This document shows positions 6,092 through 13,995 of a DNA stretch of 22,024 bases, piece by piece. Source of the DNA: an uncultured Loktanella sp. (lineage in GTDB: Bacteria > Pseudomonadota > Alphaproteobacteria > Rhodobacterales > Rhodobacteraceae); NCBI GenBank assembly GCA_913061335.1, contig CAJXTP010000020.1, positions 1 through 22,024 on the forward strand, written 5' to 3'. The notes under the pieces are model-generated. The model was not told the origin of the DNA and ran no database searches. It worked only from the letters and a program-made list of their open reading frames with translations. The translations under genes and the position numbers were made by a program. Position 1 is the first letter of the stretch, and each line of letters starts with the position of its first letter.

Positions 6092-7846
6092 ATGACAAAA
6101 GCCATGACAGGCGCAAAAATGGTCGTTCAAGCTTTGGTAGACCAAGGCGTGGACGTCGTGTTTGGATACCCTGGTGGTGCCGTCCTCCCGATCTACGACG
6201 AGATTTTTCAGCAAAATCACATTCAGCACGTTCTGGTGCGCCACGAACAAGGTGCGGTGCACGCAGCCGAAGGCTATGCGCGCTCCACTGGTAAACTCGG
6301 TGTTGCATTGGTGACATCTGGCCCCGGTGCAACAAACGCTGTTACCGGCCTGACCGATGCCCTGCTTGATAGTATCCCAATTCTGGTTCTGACGGGCCAA
6401 GTCCCGACCTTCATGATCGGCTCTGACGCGTTCCAAGAGGCCGACACCGTTGGCATCACGCGGCCTTGCACCAAACACAACTGGCTTGTCAAAGACACCG
6501 ACGATCTGGCGCGCACCATCCACGAGGCGTGCCATGTCGCCACCGCTGGTCGCCCCGGCCCCGTTCTTGTCGACATCCCAAAGGATGTGCAGTTCGCCAC
6601 TGGCACCTATACCACCAAAAAGGCACGAAAATCGCGCTATAGCCCGCAAGTTAAAGGCGACATCACGTCGATCACCGAACTGGTGAAGGCGATGGAAACC
6701 GCAAAACGACCTCTGTTCTATACAGGCGGCGGTGTCGTCAATTCCGGCGATGCGGCGTCACAGCTGTTGCGTGAACTCGTTGGGGCGACGAATTTCCCGA
6801 TCACATCGACCCTGATGGGCTTGGGCTGTTATCCAGCGTCTGGCGACAATTGGCTCGGTATGCTCGGTATGCACGGGTTGTACGAGGCCAACATGGCGAT
6901 GCACGACTGCGATCTGATGATCAACATTGGCGCGCGCTTTGACGACCGGATCACAGGCGTTATCGAAAAATTCAGCCCGCATTCCAAAAAGGCGCATATC
7001 GACATTGATCCATCGTCGATCAACAAAGTGATCCACGTCGACATACCAATCGTTGGCGACATCGCGCATGTTCTCGAAGACTTGCTCAAGGTTTGGAAAT
7101 CACGCGGTCGCAAAACTAACGCCGAAGGTGTTTCTAACTGGTGGGACCAGATCAACACATGGCGCAGCATTGATTGCCTGAAGTTCACGCAAACTGGCAA
7201 AATCATCAAACCGCAATACGCGCTGTCACGGCTCGAAGAACTGACCAAGAAACACGACCGCTACATCACCACCGAAGTTGGACAGCACCAGATGTGGGCG
7301 GCCCAGTACCTTGGCTTTGAAAATCCTAACCGCTGGATGACGTCCGGCGGGCTTGGCACTATGGGCTACGGCTTCCCTGCGTCCATCGGCGTGCAAATGG
7401 CGCACCGCGAAGGTCTGGTCATCAACGTGGCTGGTGAAGCATCATGGCTGATGAACATGCAAGAAATGGGCACGGCCATGCAGTACAAGCTGCCAGTTAA
7501 ACAGTTCATCCTCAACAATGAACGGCTTGGCATGGTCCGCCAGTGGCAAGAACTGCTGCACGGCGAGCGCTATTCATCCAGCTGGTCCGAAAGCCTGCCT
7601 GATTTCGTAAAATTGGCCGAAGCATTTGGCGCCAAAGGCATCATCTGTTCCGATCCCGATGATCTTGACGATGCGATCATGGAAATGATCACATACGACG
7701 GTCCGGTGATCTTTGACTGCTTGGTGGAAAAGCACGAAAACTGCTTCCCGATGATCCCATCAGGCAAGGCGCACAATGACATGATCTTGGGCGAAAACGC
7801 CGACACAGCCAACGCCATTGTCGGCGCTGGCGGGGCCTTGGTGTAG
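6092..7846 (+). CDS. ilvI: Acetolactate synthase, large catalytic subunit
   Basis: Thiamine diphosphate enzyme that condenses two pyruvates to acetolactate, or pyruvate with 2-oxobutyrate, the first step shared by valine, leucine and isoleucine synthesis. It has 584 residues. Catalytic Glu52 lies in VRHEQGAVHAAEGYARSTG; VALVTSGPGATNAVTGL and DSIPILVLTGQV follow in the N-terminal domain. The C-terminal cofactor domain has TSGGLGTMGYGFPA and LNNERLGMVRQWQELLHGER. The metal-binding GDG position reads GEA (448-450), with Glu for the usual Asp. The start at 6092 has AAAGGA ten bases upstream and avoids an in-frame ATG inside the attenuator T tract. It is followed after 60 bases by the regulatory subunit and is controlled by the upstream leader attenuator. 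Confidence 0.95.
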   Translation: MTKAMTGAKMVVQALVDQGVDVVFGYPGGAVLPIYDEIFQQNHIQHVLVRHEQGAVHAAEGYARSTGKLGVALVTSGPGATNAVTGLTDALLDSIPILVLTGQVPTFMIGSDAFQEADTVGITRPCTKHNWLVKDTDDLARTIHEACHVATAGRPGPVLVDIPKDVQFATGTYTTKKARKSRYSPQVKGDITSITELVKAMETAKRPLFYTGGGVVNSGDAASQLLRELVGATNFPITSTLMGLGCYPASGDNWLGMLGMHGLYEANMAMHDCDLMINIGARFDDRITGVIEKFSPHSKKAHIDIDPSSINKVIHVDIPIVGDIAHVLEDLLKVWKSRGRKTNAEGVSNWWDQINTWRSIDCLKFTQTGKIIKPQYALSRLEELTKKHDRYITTEVGQHQMWAAQYLGFENPNRWMTSGGLGTMGYGFPASIGVQMAHREGLVINVAGEASWLMNMQEMGTAMQYKLPVKQFILNNERLGMVRQWQELLHGERYSSSWSESLPDFVKLAEAFGAKGIICSDPDDLDDAIMEMITYDGPVIFDCLVEKHENCFPMIPSGKAHNDMILGENADTANAIVGAGGALV

Positions 7847-7847
7847 G

Positions 7848-7880
7848 CTTATGCAAAACATATGCAAAACTTATGCAAAA
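7848..7880 (+). repeat. 11-bp tandem repeat, three copies, between ilvI and ilvH
   Basis: CTTATGCAAAA (7848-7858), CATATGCAAAA (7859-7869) and CTTATGCAAAA (7870-7880) are contiguous; CTTAC follows as the start of a fourth. The array begins one base after the ilvI stop and ends ten bases before the ilvH ribosome site. It contains in-frame ATGs without ribosome sites. It may simply be slippage, or may set spacing or structure between the subunit genes. Confidence 0.9.
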
Positions 7881-7906
7881 CTTACCGCACGAAAGGGGCT
7901 GATCTG

Positions 7907-8467
7907 ATGTCCGCACTGAATATCAAAAAGGGCTCGACCAGCCACTCCGCATACAACCTCAAAGCTGCCTATGAGGATACTGTTGAACGGCACACGCTGG
8001 CCATTCTGGTTGAAAACGAACCGGGTACGCTTGCGCGTGTAATCGGGCTGTTTGCTGGGCGTGGTTACAATATCGAAAGCCTGACCGTCGCTGAAACGGA
8101 CCATCATGGCCACCAAAGCCGGATTACAATCGTGACCTCTGGCACGCCGCAAGTGATTGAACAGATCAAGGCGCAGCTTGGCCGGATAGTGCCTGTTTAC
8201 AAGGTCAATGACCTCACCGTAGAGGGCCCCTCCGTGGAACGTGAATTGGCGTTGTTTAAAGTTGCAGGCAAAGGCGATGCGCGTATCGAAGCCGTGCGGC
8301 TTGCGGACATATTTCGCGCCAATGTGGTCGATAGCACGTTGGAATCGTTCGTTTTTGAAGTTGTTGGCACCTCCGAGAAAATCGATGCTTTCGGCGAATT
8401 GATGCGTCCTTTGGGCCTCACCGAAGTCGTGCGCACAGGCATCGCCGCCTTGTCACGCGGCACCTAA
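7907..8467 (+). CDS. ilvH: Acetolactate synthase, small regulatory subunit
   Basis: Regulatory partner of acetolactate synthase, 186 residues, which raises activity of the large subunit and confers feedback control by valine in characterised homologues. An ACT domain spans about residues 27-100, with HTLAILVENEPGTLARVIGL and GRGYNIESLTVAETD. The C-terminal half has RELALFKVAGKGDARIEAV and a second ACT-like domain (FVFEVVGTSEKIDAF). The start at 7907 follows GAAAGGGG; an ATG upstream at 7862 lies inside the 11-bp repeat and lacks a ribosome site. It is co-transcribed with ilvI. A GC-rich hairpin without a T tract follows. Confidence 0.95.
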   Translation: MSALNIKKGSTSHSAYNLKAAYEDTVERHTLAILVENEPGTLARVIGLFAGRGYNIESLTVAETDHHGHQSRITIVTSGTPQVIEQIKAQLGRIVPVYKVNDLTVEGPSVERELALFKVAGKGDARIEAVRLADIFRANVVDSTLESFVFEVVGTSEKIDAFGELMRPLGLTEVVRTGIAALSRGT

Positions 8468-8476
8468 AAACCGCGC

Positions 8477-8502
8477 TGCGCCGCTGCTTTAGGCGCGGCG
8501 CA
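8477..8502 (+). other. GC-rich hairpin after ilvH
   Basis: TGCGCCGC (8477-8484) pairs perfectly with GCGGCGCA (8495-8502) around TGCTTTAGGC. It begins nine bases after the ilvH stop. There is no T run on the plus strand, so it is more likely a 3'-end stabiliser or Rho-associated structure than a strong intrinsic terminator. Confidence 0.55.
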
Positions 8503-8559
8503 CGCATGTCGCTGTGATGAAAATCTCTGTCGCGCTAAGACAAGGAATGCGACGCCATC

Positions 8560-8587
8560 TTGCTGTAAACTGGGGTTAACACAGCAA
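8560..8587 (+). repeat. Inverted repeat ahead of the Rieske oxygenase gene
   Basis: TTGCTGT (8560-8566) and ACAGCAA (8581-8587) flank 14 bases. The right arm overlaps the ribosome binding site AAAGGA (8586-8591) of the next gene, so it could be an operator or a structure masking the site. Only seven pairs, so chance is possible. Confidence 0.35.
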
Positions 8588-8599
8588 AGGATGGACCCC

Positions 8600-9760
8600 A
8601 TGGCCAATGACCACGTGCGCAATGATCTGACCGCCGTTCGCCAACCCATTGAGCGCGCCCAAGGCCTGCCCAACGAACATTACATCGACGAAGGCATCTT
8701 TGAAGAAGAGAAATACGCCGTCCTCTTTGCATCATGGGCCGGCCTCGCTGTTGCCGCTGACGTGCCTGAAATTGGCGACGCAAAACCGATAGAATTCCTA
8801 GGAATCCCCTTACTATTAGTGCGCGATCGCGAAAACAAAGTCCGCGTTTTCCAAAACTCCTGCCGCCACCGCGGCATGATCCTCGTGTCCGAACCAAAGA
8901 AGATCGAAGGCGCAATTCGCTGCCCTTATCATTCATGGTGTTATTCCACCGCTGGCAAACTCATCAGCACGCCGCACGTTGGCGGCCCCGGTCACAATAC
9001 ACATGAAGCGATTAACAAAGACGACCTTGGCCTCACGGAAGTCCGCAGCCACATCTGGTTTGACACGGTGTTCATCAATGTCGACGGCAACGCTGAACCG
9101 TTTGAAGTCGTGCACGCCGACCTTCTGGCGCGTTGGAAAGAATTCGACAAACCAATGTATCACGGCGGCACCGAAAGCCACTTTGACCTGAGCCTGACAA
9201 CCAACTGGAAGCTCGCGATCGAGAACTATTGCGAAAGCTATCATCTGCCGTGGGTCCACCCCGGTTTGAACAGCTATTCACGGCTTGAGGATCATTATAA
9301 CATCCAAGAACAAGGTAAATATTCCGGCCAAGGAACTCTGGTTTATCAACAACTTAAAGGGCCTGATGACGTCGTATTCCCTGACTTTGATGGGCTATCT
9401 GACAAGTGGGATACCGGCGCAGAATATATCGCGATCTATCCAAACGTGTTGCTGGGCGCGCAGCGGGACCACTGTTTTTCCATTGTTTTGCAGCCCAATA
9501 CGCTGTCGTCGACAACCGAACATATCCACCTGTATTACGCGCAGCCCGATACGTCCGAACACATGCGCAGCCGCAATGCGGTCCAGTGGAAAGGCGTGTT
9601 TGAGGAAGACATTTTTGTCGTTGAAGGCATGCAAAAGGGCCGCCATTCACCACTGTTTGACGGGGGTCGCTTTAGCCCCGCAATGGACGGGCCAACGCAT
9701 AACTTCCACGATTGGGTCGCGAGTAAAGTGCAAGATCACCGCGCCAAACAAGACGCATGA
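8600..9760 (+). CDS. Rieske non-heme iron oxygenase, large (alpha) subunit
   Basis: Ring-hydroxylating-type oxygenase of 386 residues. The Rieske 2Fe-2S ligands are Cys88-His90 (SCRHRGM) and Cys108-His111 (RCPYHSW). The mononuclear iron site is NWKLAIENYCESYHLPWVHP (His215 and His220), with Asp337 in EEDIFV as third ligand. The residue bridging the two centres is Glu212 instead of the usual Asp, as in the carnitine oxygenase CntA, so a quaternary amine or methylated-nitrogen substrate is worth considering; the substrate is not settled. No reductase or ferredoxin gene is present here, so electrons must come from elsewhere. The start at 8600 is preferred to the ATG at 8591 because AAAGGA ends eight bases before it and overlaps the earlier ATG. 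It overlaps the next small gene by ATGA. Confidence 0.92.
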   Translation: MANDHVRNDLTAVRQPIERAQGLPNEHYIDEGIFEEEKYAVLFASWAGLAVAADVPEIGDAKPIEFLGIPLLLVRDRENKVRVFQNSCRHRGMILVSEPKKIEGAIRCPYHSWCYSTAGKLISTPHVGGPGHNTHEAINKDDLGLTEVRSHIWFDTVFINVDGNAEPFEVVHADLLARWKEFDKPMYHGGTESHFDLSLTTNWKLAIENYCESYHLPWVHPGLNSYSRLEDHYNIQEQGKYSGQGTLVYQQLKGPDDVVFPDFDGLSDKWDTGAEYIAIYPNVLLGAQRDHCFSIVLQPNTLSSTTEHIHLYYAQPDTSEHMRSRNAVQWKGVFEEDIFVVEGMQKGRHSPLFDGGRFSPAMDGPTHNFHDWVASKVQDHRAKQDA

Positions 9761-9966
9761 GTGGGCTTGATGTGCAATTGCTGGACGCACATGCGCGCCA
9801 TGACCAGCCTGCCCTCGTAACGCTGTATGCGCTTGCGGCTGAAACGGCACACGACACTGACGCGGCCTGCTTTTACCTGACCCACGCCTATATCTTTGCG
9901 CTAGAGCTTGGGCATCCGGACACGGCTGCGTTACATGCGCAGCTTGCGGCCCACGGGCGCGTCTGA
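9757..9966 (+). CDS. Small protein of unknown function coupled to the Rieske oxygenase
   Basis: A 69-residue protein, MSGLDVQLLDAHARHDQPAL at its start, that I do not recognise. Its start overlaps the oxygenase stop as ATGA, implying translational coupling. It is rich in Ala, His, Leu and Asp, has no Cys motif, signal or membrane helix, and reads as two or three amphipathic helices: LVTLYALAAETAHDTDAACF, then YLTHAYIFALELGHPDTAAL, then a short tail. The spacing of small and aromatic residues resembles a single TPR- or Sel1-like helical hairpin, but this is only a resemblance. Position suggests it is made with the oxygenase and may assist it. That it is a real gene rests on the overlap and on codon use like its neighbours. 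Confidence 0.72.
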   Translation: MSGLDVQLLDAHARHDQPALVTLYALAAETAHDTDAACFYLTHAYIFALELGHPDTAALHAQLAAHGRV

Positions 9967-10025
9967 CCCCTTGCCCTACAGGGCTGACCAAGGCACTATT
10001 GTTTTTGACTATAAGGACAAAAACC

Positions 10026-10967
10026 ATGGCACCCCGCAAAATCATTATCGACACCGATCCCGGACAAGACGACGCTGTGGCCATTCTTTTGGCGCTGGCG
10101 TCCCCTGATGAAATTGCCGTTTTGGGCGTAACAGCGGTGGCAGGTAATGTGCCGCTGCCCCTAACGCAAAAGAATGCGCGGATCGTGTGCGAATTGGCGG
10201 GCAAGCCAGACACGTTAGTATTTGCAGGCTGCGATGCCCCGATGGTGCGCAAGCTGGTCACAGCAGAGCATGTGCACGGCAAAACCGGTCTTGATGGTCC
10301 TCAGATGGCCGATCCAACGATGCCGTTACAAGAACAACACGCGGTTGATTATATCATTGAGACACTGCGCGCGCATGACGCCGGAACAGTCACGCTGTGC
10401 CCGCTTGGACCGCTGACGAATATCGCAACTGCATTTAACAACGCCCCGGAAATTGTTGAAAAGGTTCAAGAAATTGTACTTATGGGCGGGGCCTATTTTC
10501 AGGTCGGAAACATCACACCTGCAGCTGAATTCAACATCTATGTTGATCCAGAGGCCGCGAAAATCGTATTTGACAGCGGTGTGCCAATCGTCGTCATGCC
10601 GCTTGATGTAACCCATAAAGCGCTGACCACGCGTCCCCGTGTTGATGCGTTCCGCGCGATGGGCACAAAGGTCGGTGATATGGTTGCCGCTTGGACTGAT
10701 TTCTTTGAGCGGTTCGACAAGGAAAAATACGGATCAGAGGGTGCGCCGCTGCATGACCCTTGTGTTATCGCCTATTTGATCCAGCCCGAGCTATTTACTG
10801 GCCGTCACGTGAATGTCGAAATTGAAACAACGTCCGAGCTTACACTTGGCATGACCGTCGCCGATTGGTGGCGCGTGACTGACCGTGCTCCCAATGCGAT
10901 GTTCATGGGTGATTTGGATTCAGATGGATTTTTCGCTCTGCTTGCGGATCGCTTGGCGCGCCTATGA
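10026..10967 (+). CDS. Nucleoside hydrolase (IunH/Rih family)
   Basis: Cytoplasmic enzyme that splits the N-glycosidic bond of ribonucleosides to base and ribose, for salvage or use as carbon and nitrogen source; 313 residues. The calcium- and ribose-binding motif DTDPGQDD is at residues 9-16, followed by GVTAVAGNVPL (usually GNxxL), EIVLMGGAYFQVGNITPAAE, EFNIYVDPEAA (Asn170), MPLDVTHK and PLHDPCVIAYL (His243-Asp244). The last pair includes the calcium ligand and the His often found in the active site. Base preference (purine or pyrimidine) cannot be read reliably. The start follows AAGGA by nine bases and excludes an upstream in-frame ATG at 9999 without a ribosome site. It overlaps the GNAT gene by ATGA. 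Confidence 0.94.
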   Translation: MAPRKIIIDTDPGQDDAVAILLALASPDEIAVLGVTAVAGNVPLPLTQKNARIVCELAGKPDTLVFAGCDAPMVRKLVTAEHVHGKTGLDGPQMADPTMPLQEQHAVDYIIETLRAHDAGTVTLCPLGPLTNIATAFNNAPEIVEKVQEIVLMGGAYFQVGNITPAAEFNIYVDPEAAKIVFDSGVPIVVMPLDVTHKALTTRPRVDAFRAMGTKVGDMVAAWTDFFERFDKEKYGSEGAPLHDPCVIAYLIQPELFTGRHVNVEIETTSELTLGMTVADWWRVTDRAPNAMFMGDLDSDGFFALLADRLARL

Positions 10968-11410
10968 GCACTGCCATCAACCTTGCGGGTCCAGCCGATG
11001 ATGACCGACTTTTGTCCCTGATGGGCCGTTTCCACGAAGAAATTGGCTTACCCTATGATGACGCCCACCGTACTTCTGTGACAGCACCCTTGTTGGAAGG
11101 CTCACCTTTGGGCGCTGTCTGGCTGATTGGGCCAGCACGCGCGCCACTTGGCTATGTGATGGTCAGTTTTGGCTGGTCAGTACCACGAGGCGGGATGATA
11201 GGCTGGGTCGAAGAGGTGTTTATTCGCCCCTCCGTACGCAGCCGCGGGATCGGTACTGAAGTTTTACATGCCATCGCCCGTTCACTGGGCCAAGCTGGCG
11301 TGCGTGCCTTGCAGGTACGCGTCGACGACAATGCCCGCCTTGCTGGATTCTGCGCGCGCGTTGGGTTTGGCAACACGGCAGATACACGTGTCATGACGGA
11401 GATGTTGTGA
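10964..11410 (+). CDS. GNAT-family N-acetyltransferase
   Basis: Acetyl-CoA-dependent acetyltransferase of 148 residues. The acetyl-CoA pyrophosphate loop is RSRGIGTEVLHAIARSLG at about 93-110, preceded by the beta-strand GWVEEVFIRPSVRS, and followed by ALQVRVDDNARLAGFCARVGF, the usual GNAT ending where an Asn and an aromatic region contact the cofactor. The acceptor is unknown; GNATs of this size modify small molecules or protein termini. It starts inside the stop of the nucleoside hydrolase (ATGA) and ends inside the start of selO (TGATG), so the three are read from one message. Whether the neighbours share a pathway is unclear. Confidence 0.9.
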   Translation: MSTAINLAGPADDDRLLSLMGRFHEEIGLPYDDAHRTSVTAPLLEGSPLGAVWLIGPARAPLGYVMVSFGWSVPRGGMIGWVEEVFIRPSVRSRGIGTEVLHAIARSLGQAGVRALQVRVDDNARLAGFCARVGFGNTADTRVMTEML

Positions 11411-12816
11411 TGATCCCATTCAACAACTCTTATGTGCACTTGCCCACGCAGATGTTTACCCGCCAGACCGCAAAAGCGGTTCCTGATCCGACGCTGATCG
11501 TCACCAATGCGTCGTTGGCCGATGCCCTTGGGATTGACCCTGATTGGCTGACCACGCCTGCTGCGCGCGATGTATTTGCAGGCAACGCAGTGGCTGAAGG
11601 GTCAGAACCGCTTGCATCTGCCTATGCAGGTCATCAATTTGGCAATTGGAATCCCGGATTGGGCGACGGCCGCGCGCTTTTGCTCGGCGAGGTTCTGGGC
11701 ACTGACGGTGTGCGCCGTGATATTCAGCTTAAGGGGTCCGGCCCGACGCCGTATTCGCGGTCTGGCGATGGGCGCGCTTGGCTGGGGCCAGTGCTGCGCG
11801 AATATCTGGTATCCGAAGCGATGCATGCGATGGGTATCCCCACAACCCGTGCGCTTGCCGCAGTCACTACCGGTGAAACCGTGCAGCGCGAAGAACCCCT
11901 GCCCGGTGCGATTATTACGCGTGTGGCGCAAAGCCATATCCGCGTCGGCACGTTTCAGTTGATGGCTGCGCGCGGCGATATTGAGGCCCTGTCGGCGCTG
12001 TTCGATCATGTCGTTGACCGGCATTATTCGGATGCAGATAGTCCGGCCGCGTTACTGTTGGCCGTGACCAAAGCCCAAGCCTCATTGATCGCGAAATGGA
12101 TGTCGGTTGGATTTGTGCACGGCGTGATGAACACCGACAATGTGTCAATTGCAGGCGAGACGATTGATTATGGCCCTTGCGCGTTCATGGATGCTTATGA
12201 TGCGCAAAGCGTGTTCAGCGCGATTGATCGACAAGGCCGCTACGCCTATGAAAACCAGCCACGTATTGCGGTTTGGAACCTTGCGCAATTTGCGACCTCG
12301 CTTATCCCATTGATGCCAGATCAAGATGCCGCGATCGAAGAGTTCACGACGATTATCAACGCCTTTCCAACGCATTACGAGGCGGAGTGGATTAATGCCT
12401 TTGGTGCCAAGCTTGGATTGGTGGACCCGTCCGAGGACGACCGTGCCTTGATAACTGATCTGCTGGCGCTGATGCAGCAAAACGGCGCTGATTTCACCAA
12501 TACTTTTGCCAATTTGGCGGGTCCCAATTCCGCCGCCCAATTTACCGACAGGGACGCGTATGGGGCGTGGTCAACCCGTTGGCAGGCGCGTGGGTATGAC
12601 GTCGGTATCATGACGGCAGCCAATCCAGTGATCATTCCGCGCAATCATCAGGTCGAGGCCGTGATCATTGCAGGCCGTAACGGTGACTTTGGCCCGTTCC
12701 ATGCCTTGCTGGCAGCGGTGACCGAGCCCTATGCACCTGTGACCAATGCAACTGCGGCTTTTGCCCGTGCACCCGCGGTGGACGAGCGCGTCACGCAGAC
12801 GTTTTGCGGGACTTAA
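11410..12816 (+). CDS. selO: Protein adenylyltransferase SelO (YdiU/UPF0061)
   Basis: Pseudokinase-fold enzyme that transfers AMP from ATP to protein hydroxyls, linked to redox stress in E. coli and mitochondria; 468 residues, near the E. coli length. Typical blocks are present: AYAGHQFGNWNPGLGDGRA (72-90), QLKGSGPTPYSRSGDGRA with Lys108, GVMNTDN (238-244) and TIDYGPCAFMDAYD (251-264), which hold the nucleotide and metal. The C-terminus ends TFCGT, with Cys at the position where some eukaryotic homologues carry selenocysteine nearby. The ATG at 11410 is used, with GGAG eight bases upstream; a GTG precedes it directly. It overlaps the GNAT stop and converges with a DUF3179 gene. Confidence 0.96.
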   Translation: MIPFNNSYVHLPTQMFTRQTAKAVPDPTLIVTNASLADALGIDPDWLTTPAARDVFAGNAVAEGSEPLASAYAGHQFGNWNPGLGDGRALLLGEVLGTDGVRRDIQLKGSGPTPYSRSGDGRAWLGPVLREYLVSEAMHAMGIPTTRALAAVTTGETVQREEPLPGAIITRVAQSHIRVGTFQLMAARGDIEALSALFDHVVDRHYSDADSPAALLLAVTKAQASLIAKWMSVGFVHGVMNTDNVSIAGETIDYGPCAFMDAYDAQSVFSAIDRQGRYAYENQPRIAVWNLAQFATSLIPLMPDQDAAIEEFTTIINAFPTHYEAEWINAFGAKLGLVDPSEDDRALITDLLALMQQNGADFTNTFANLAGPNSAAQFTDRDAYGAWSTRWQARGYDVGIMTAANPVIIPRNHQVEAVIIAGRNGDFGPFHALLAAVTEPYAPVTNATAAFARAPAVDERVTQTFCGT

Positions 12817-12934
12817 TCAGGCGATTGATTTGCAAAATGCCGCCCCAAGTGCCGCCAATAGTGATCTTGATTGCGACATAATTGAAAGCGAGCGAAACCT
12901 GTGAGGGCAACTGAAGTGCCATAAAGCACTAGTG

Positions 12935-13903
12935 TCAATCGCCGCCGAGCATCCATTCGCCTTCAGGCCAAAACGCATGGAATGCGAATGCGAACATCAC
13001 GTCATGGGCAACGTCAGCGCCATTTGCGTCGCGCACCCGCACATTGCCCACTTCTTTTCCGTCGGCAATACGCTTGCTGTCGAGAGCAGAGGCTTGGCCG
13101 GCAACCCATGTCAGTGTCACCCCGTTTTCAGATACCGTGCCTTCCTCCGATAGACGTGTCAGTGGCCATGCTTGGTCGCCAACACGCACGACACGGGCGA
13201 GTGCGGGAATATCATGTGGTGGTCTTTCGCCAGAATACAGGAATGGTTGAAAAGAGCTGTCGTATTGCACATAGGGGTTCGCCCCGTAGTTGCGGTTGAA
13301 AGCGGGCATGTCCATCACGAGGCCGTCGGGGTTGCGGGCTGCAAAAACATCCCAGCTTTCCATCCATGATGGCAGGCTTGTCAGCTCTGTGCCGTTCAGG
13401 TCGCCCACGATTGCCTCTCCGATGGCTTGTTGCCACCAGCTTTCGGTTTCACGGTCGAACATGATCATATCCGAATTGCGCAGCTTGCCCGATACGCCGA
13501 ATGTCAGCGTGCCTGCGGCGGTGCGCCTGTCAAATGTAATGCCAGAATTGCATAGCGGACAGAATGTGACCGCCACGGGGACGCCACCAACGGTATCATT
13601 GACGATTTCATGCCAAGTCAGATAGCGGATCGGATAGGCGCGCGGCACAGCCCCTTCGATCTCAACCGTGATAACAGGTTCGCGCGGGGTCAGACGGTCT
13701 TCGTCTGCAACATTGCGAAATTCAGGTTCGGACAACGCCGGAATGCCGTCCTTGGACGGGCCGCCAGACAGGATTTCCACCCAGTTTTCGACGCTCGTAT
13801 TTTCAAAGTCGGTGTTGGGCCATTCGTGCACCCAAAACTCGGGACTCGCGAGCGCGGTACTGGCTATGGTGCAAAAGGCAGCGATTGTTGCGGTCAGGCG
13901 CAT
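12935..13903 (-). CDS. Secreted DUF3179 domain protein
   Basis: A 322-residue protein of the DUF3179 family, whose biochemical function is not established. The N-terminus MRLTATIAAFCTIASTALAS is a Sec signal peptide with likely cleavage after Ala19, so it is periplasmic or exported. The family core is VTFCPLCNSGITFDR, with Cys115 and Cys118 in a CPLC arrangement that could bind metal or act in redox, preceded by PIRYLTWHEIVNDTVGG and followed by GKLRNSDMIMFDRETESWW. The start is supported by GGAGGAA. It lies 92 bases downstream of the exported cyclophilin on the same strand, with a stem-loop between, and converges on selO. Together with the cyclophilin it suggests a small periplasmic protein unit, but this is inference. 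Confidence 0.9.
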   Translation of the reverse strand: MRLTATIAAFCTIASTALASPEFWVHEWPNTDFENTSVENWVEILSGGPSKDGIPALSEPEFRNVADEDRLTPREPVITVEIEGAVPRAYPIRYLTWHEIVNDTVGGVPVAVTFCPLCNSGITFDRRTAAGTLTFGVSGKLRNSDMIMFDRETESWWQQAIGEAIVGDLNGTELTSLPSWMESWDVFAARNPDGLVMDMPAFNRNYGANPYVQYDSSFQPFLYSGERPPHDIPALARVVRVGDQAWPLTRLSEEGTVSENGVTLTWVAGQASALDSKRIADGKEVGNVRVRDANGADVAHDVMFAFAFHAFWPEGEWMLGGD

Positions 13904-13950
13904 GGTGTTTCCTCCAGTGTTAACCAGAGTGTGCCTACCTGTTACGTGGT

Positions 13951-13988
13951 CGCATAGCCCCCTCGCAAAGAAGTGAGAGGGATATGCG
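13951..13988 (-). other. Bulged stem-loop between exported cyclophilin and DUF3179 genes
   Basis: CGCATA (13951-13956) pairs with TATGCG (13983-13988), and CCCTC (13960-13964) pairs with GAGGG (13977-13981). The structure starts seven bases after the cyclophilin stop on the minus strand and lacks a T tract, so partial termination or 3'-end protection is more likely than full termination. Confidence 0.5.
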
Positions 13989-13995
13989 GTTTTCG

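Noticed and set aside
5807..6649. Minus-strand frame of 280 codons across the ilv leader and ilvI
   Set aside because: It lies opposite the attenuator and the catalytic N-terminus of acetolactate synthase and resembles no family.
8591..8599. Earlier ATG for the Rieske oxygenase
   Set aside because: The ribosome site AAAGGA overlaps this ATG, leaving no spacing; the ATG at 8600 is correctly placed.
9973..9984. GCCC-TACA-GGGC hairpin after the 69-residue gene
   Set aside because: The stem has only four pairs and no adjacent T run, so it is too weak to call a terminator.
12817..12943. GGCGATTGA (12820-12828) and TCAATCGCC (12935-12943) inverted copies in the convergent gap
   Set aside because: The arms are over 100 bases apart, one overlaps the end of the DUF3179 gene, and no T run follows; probably chance.
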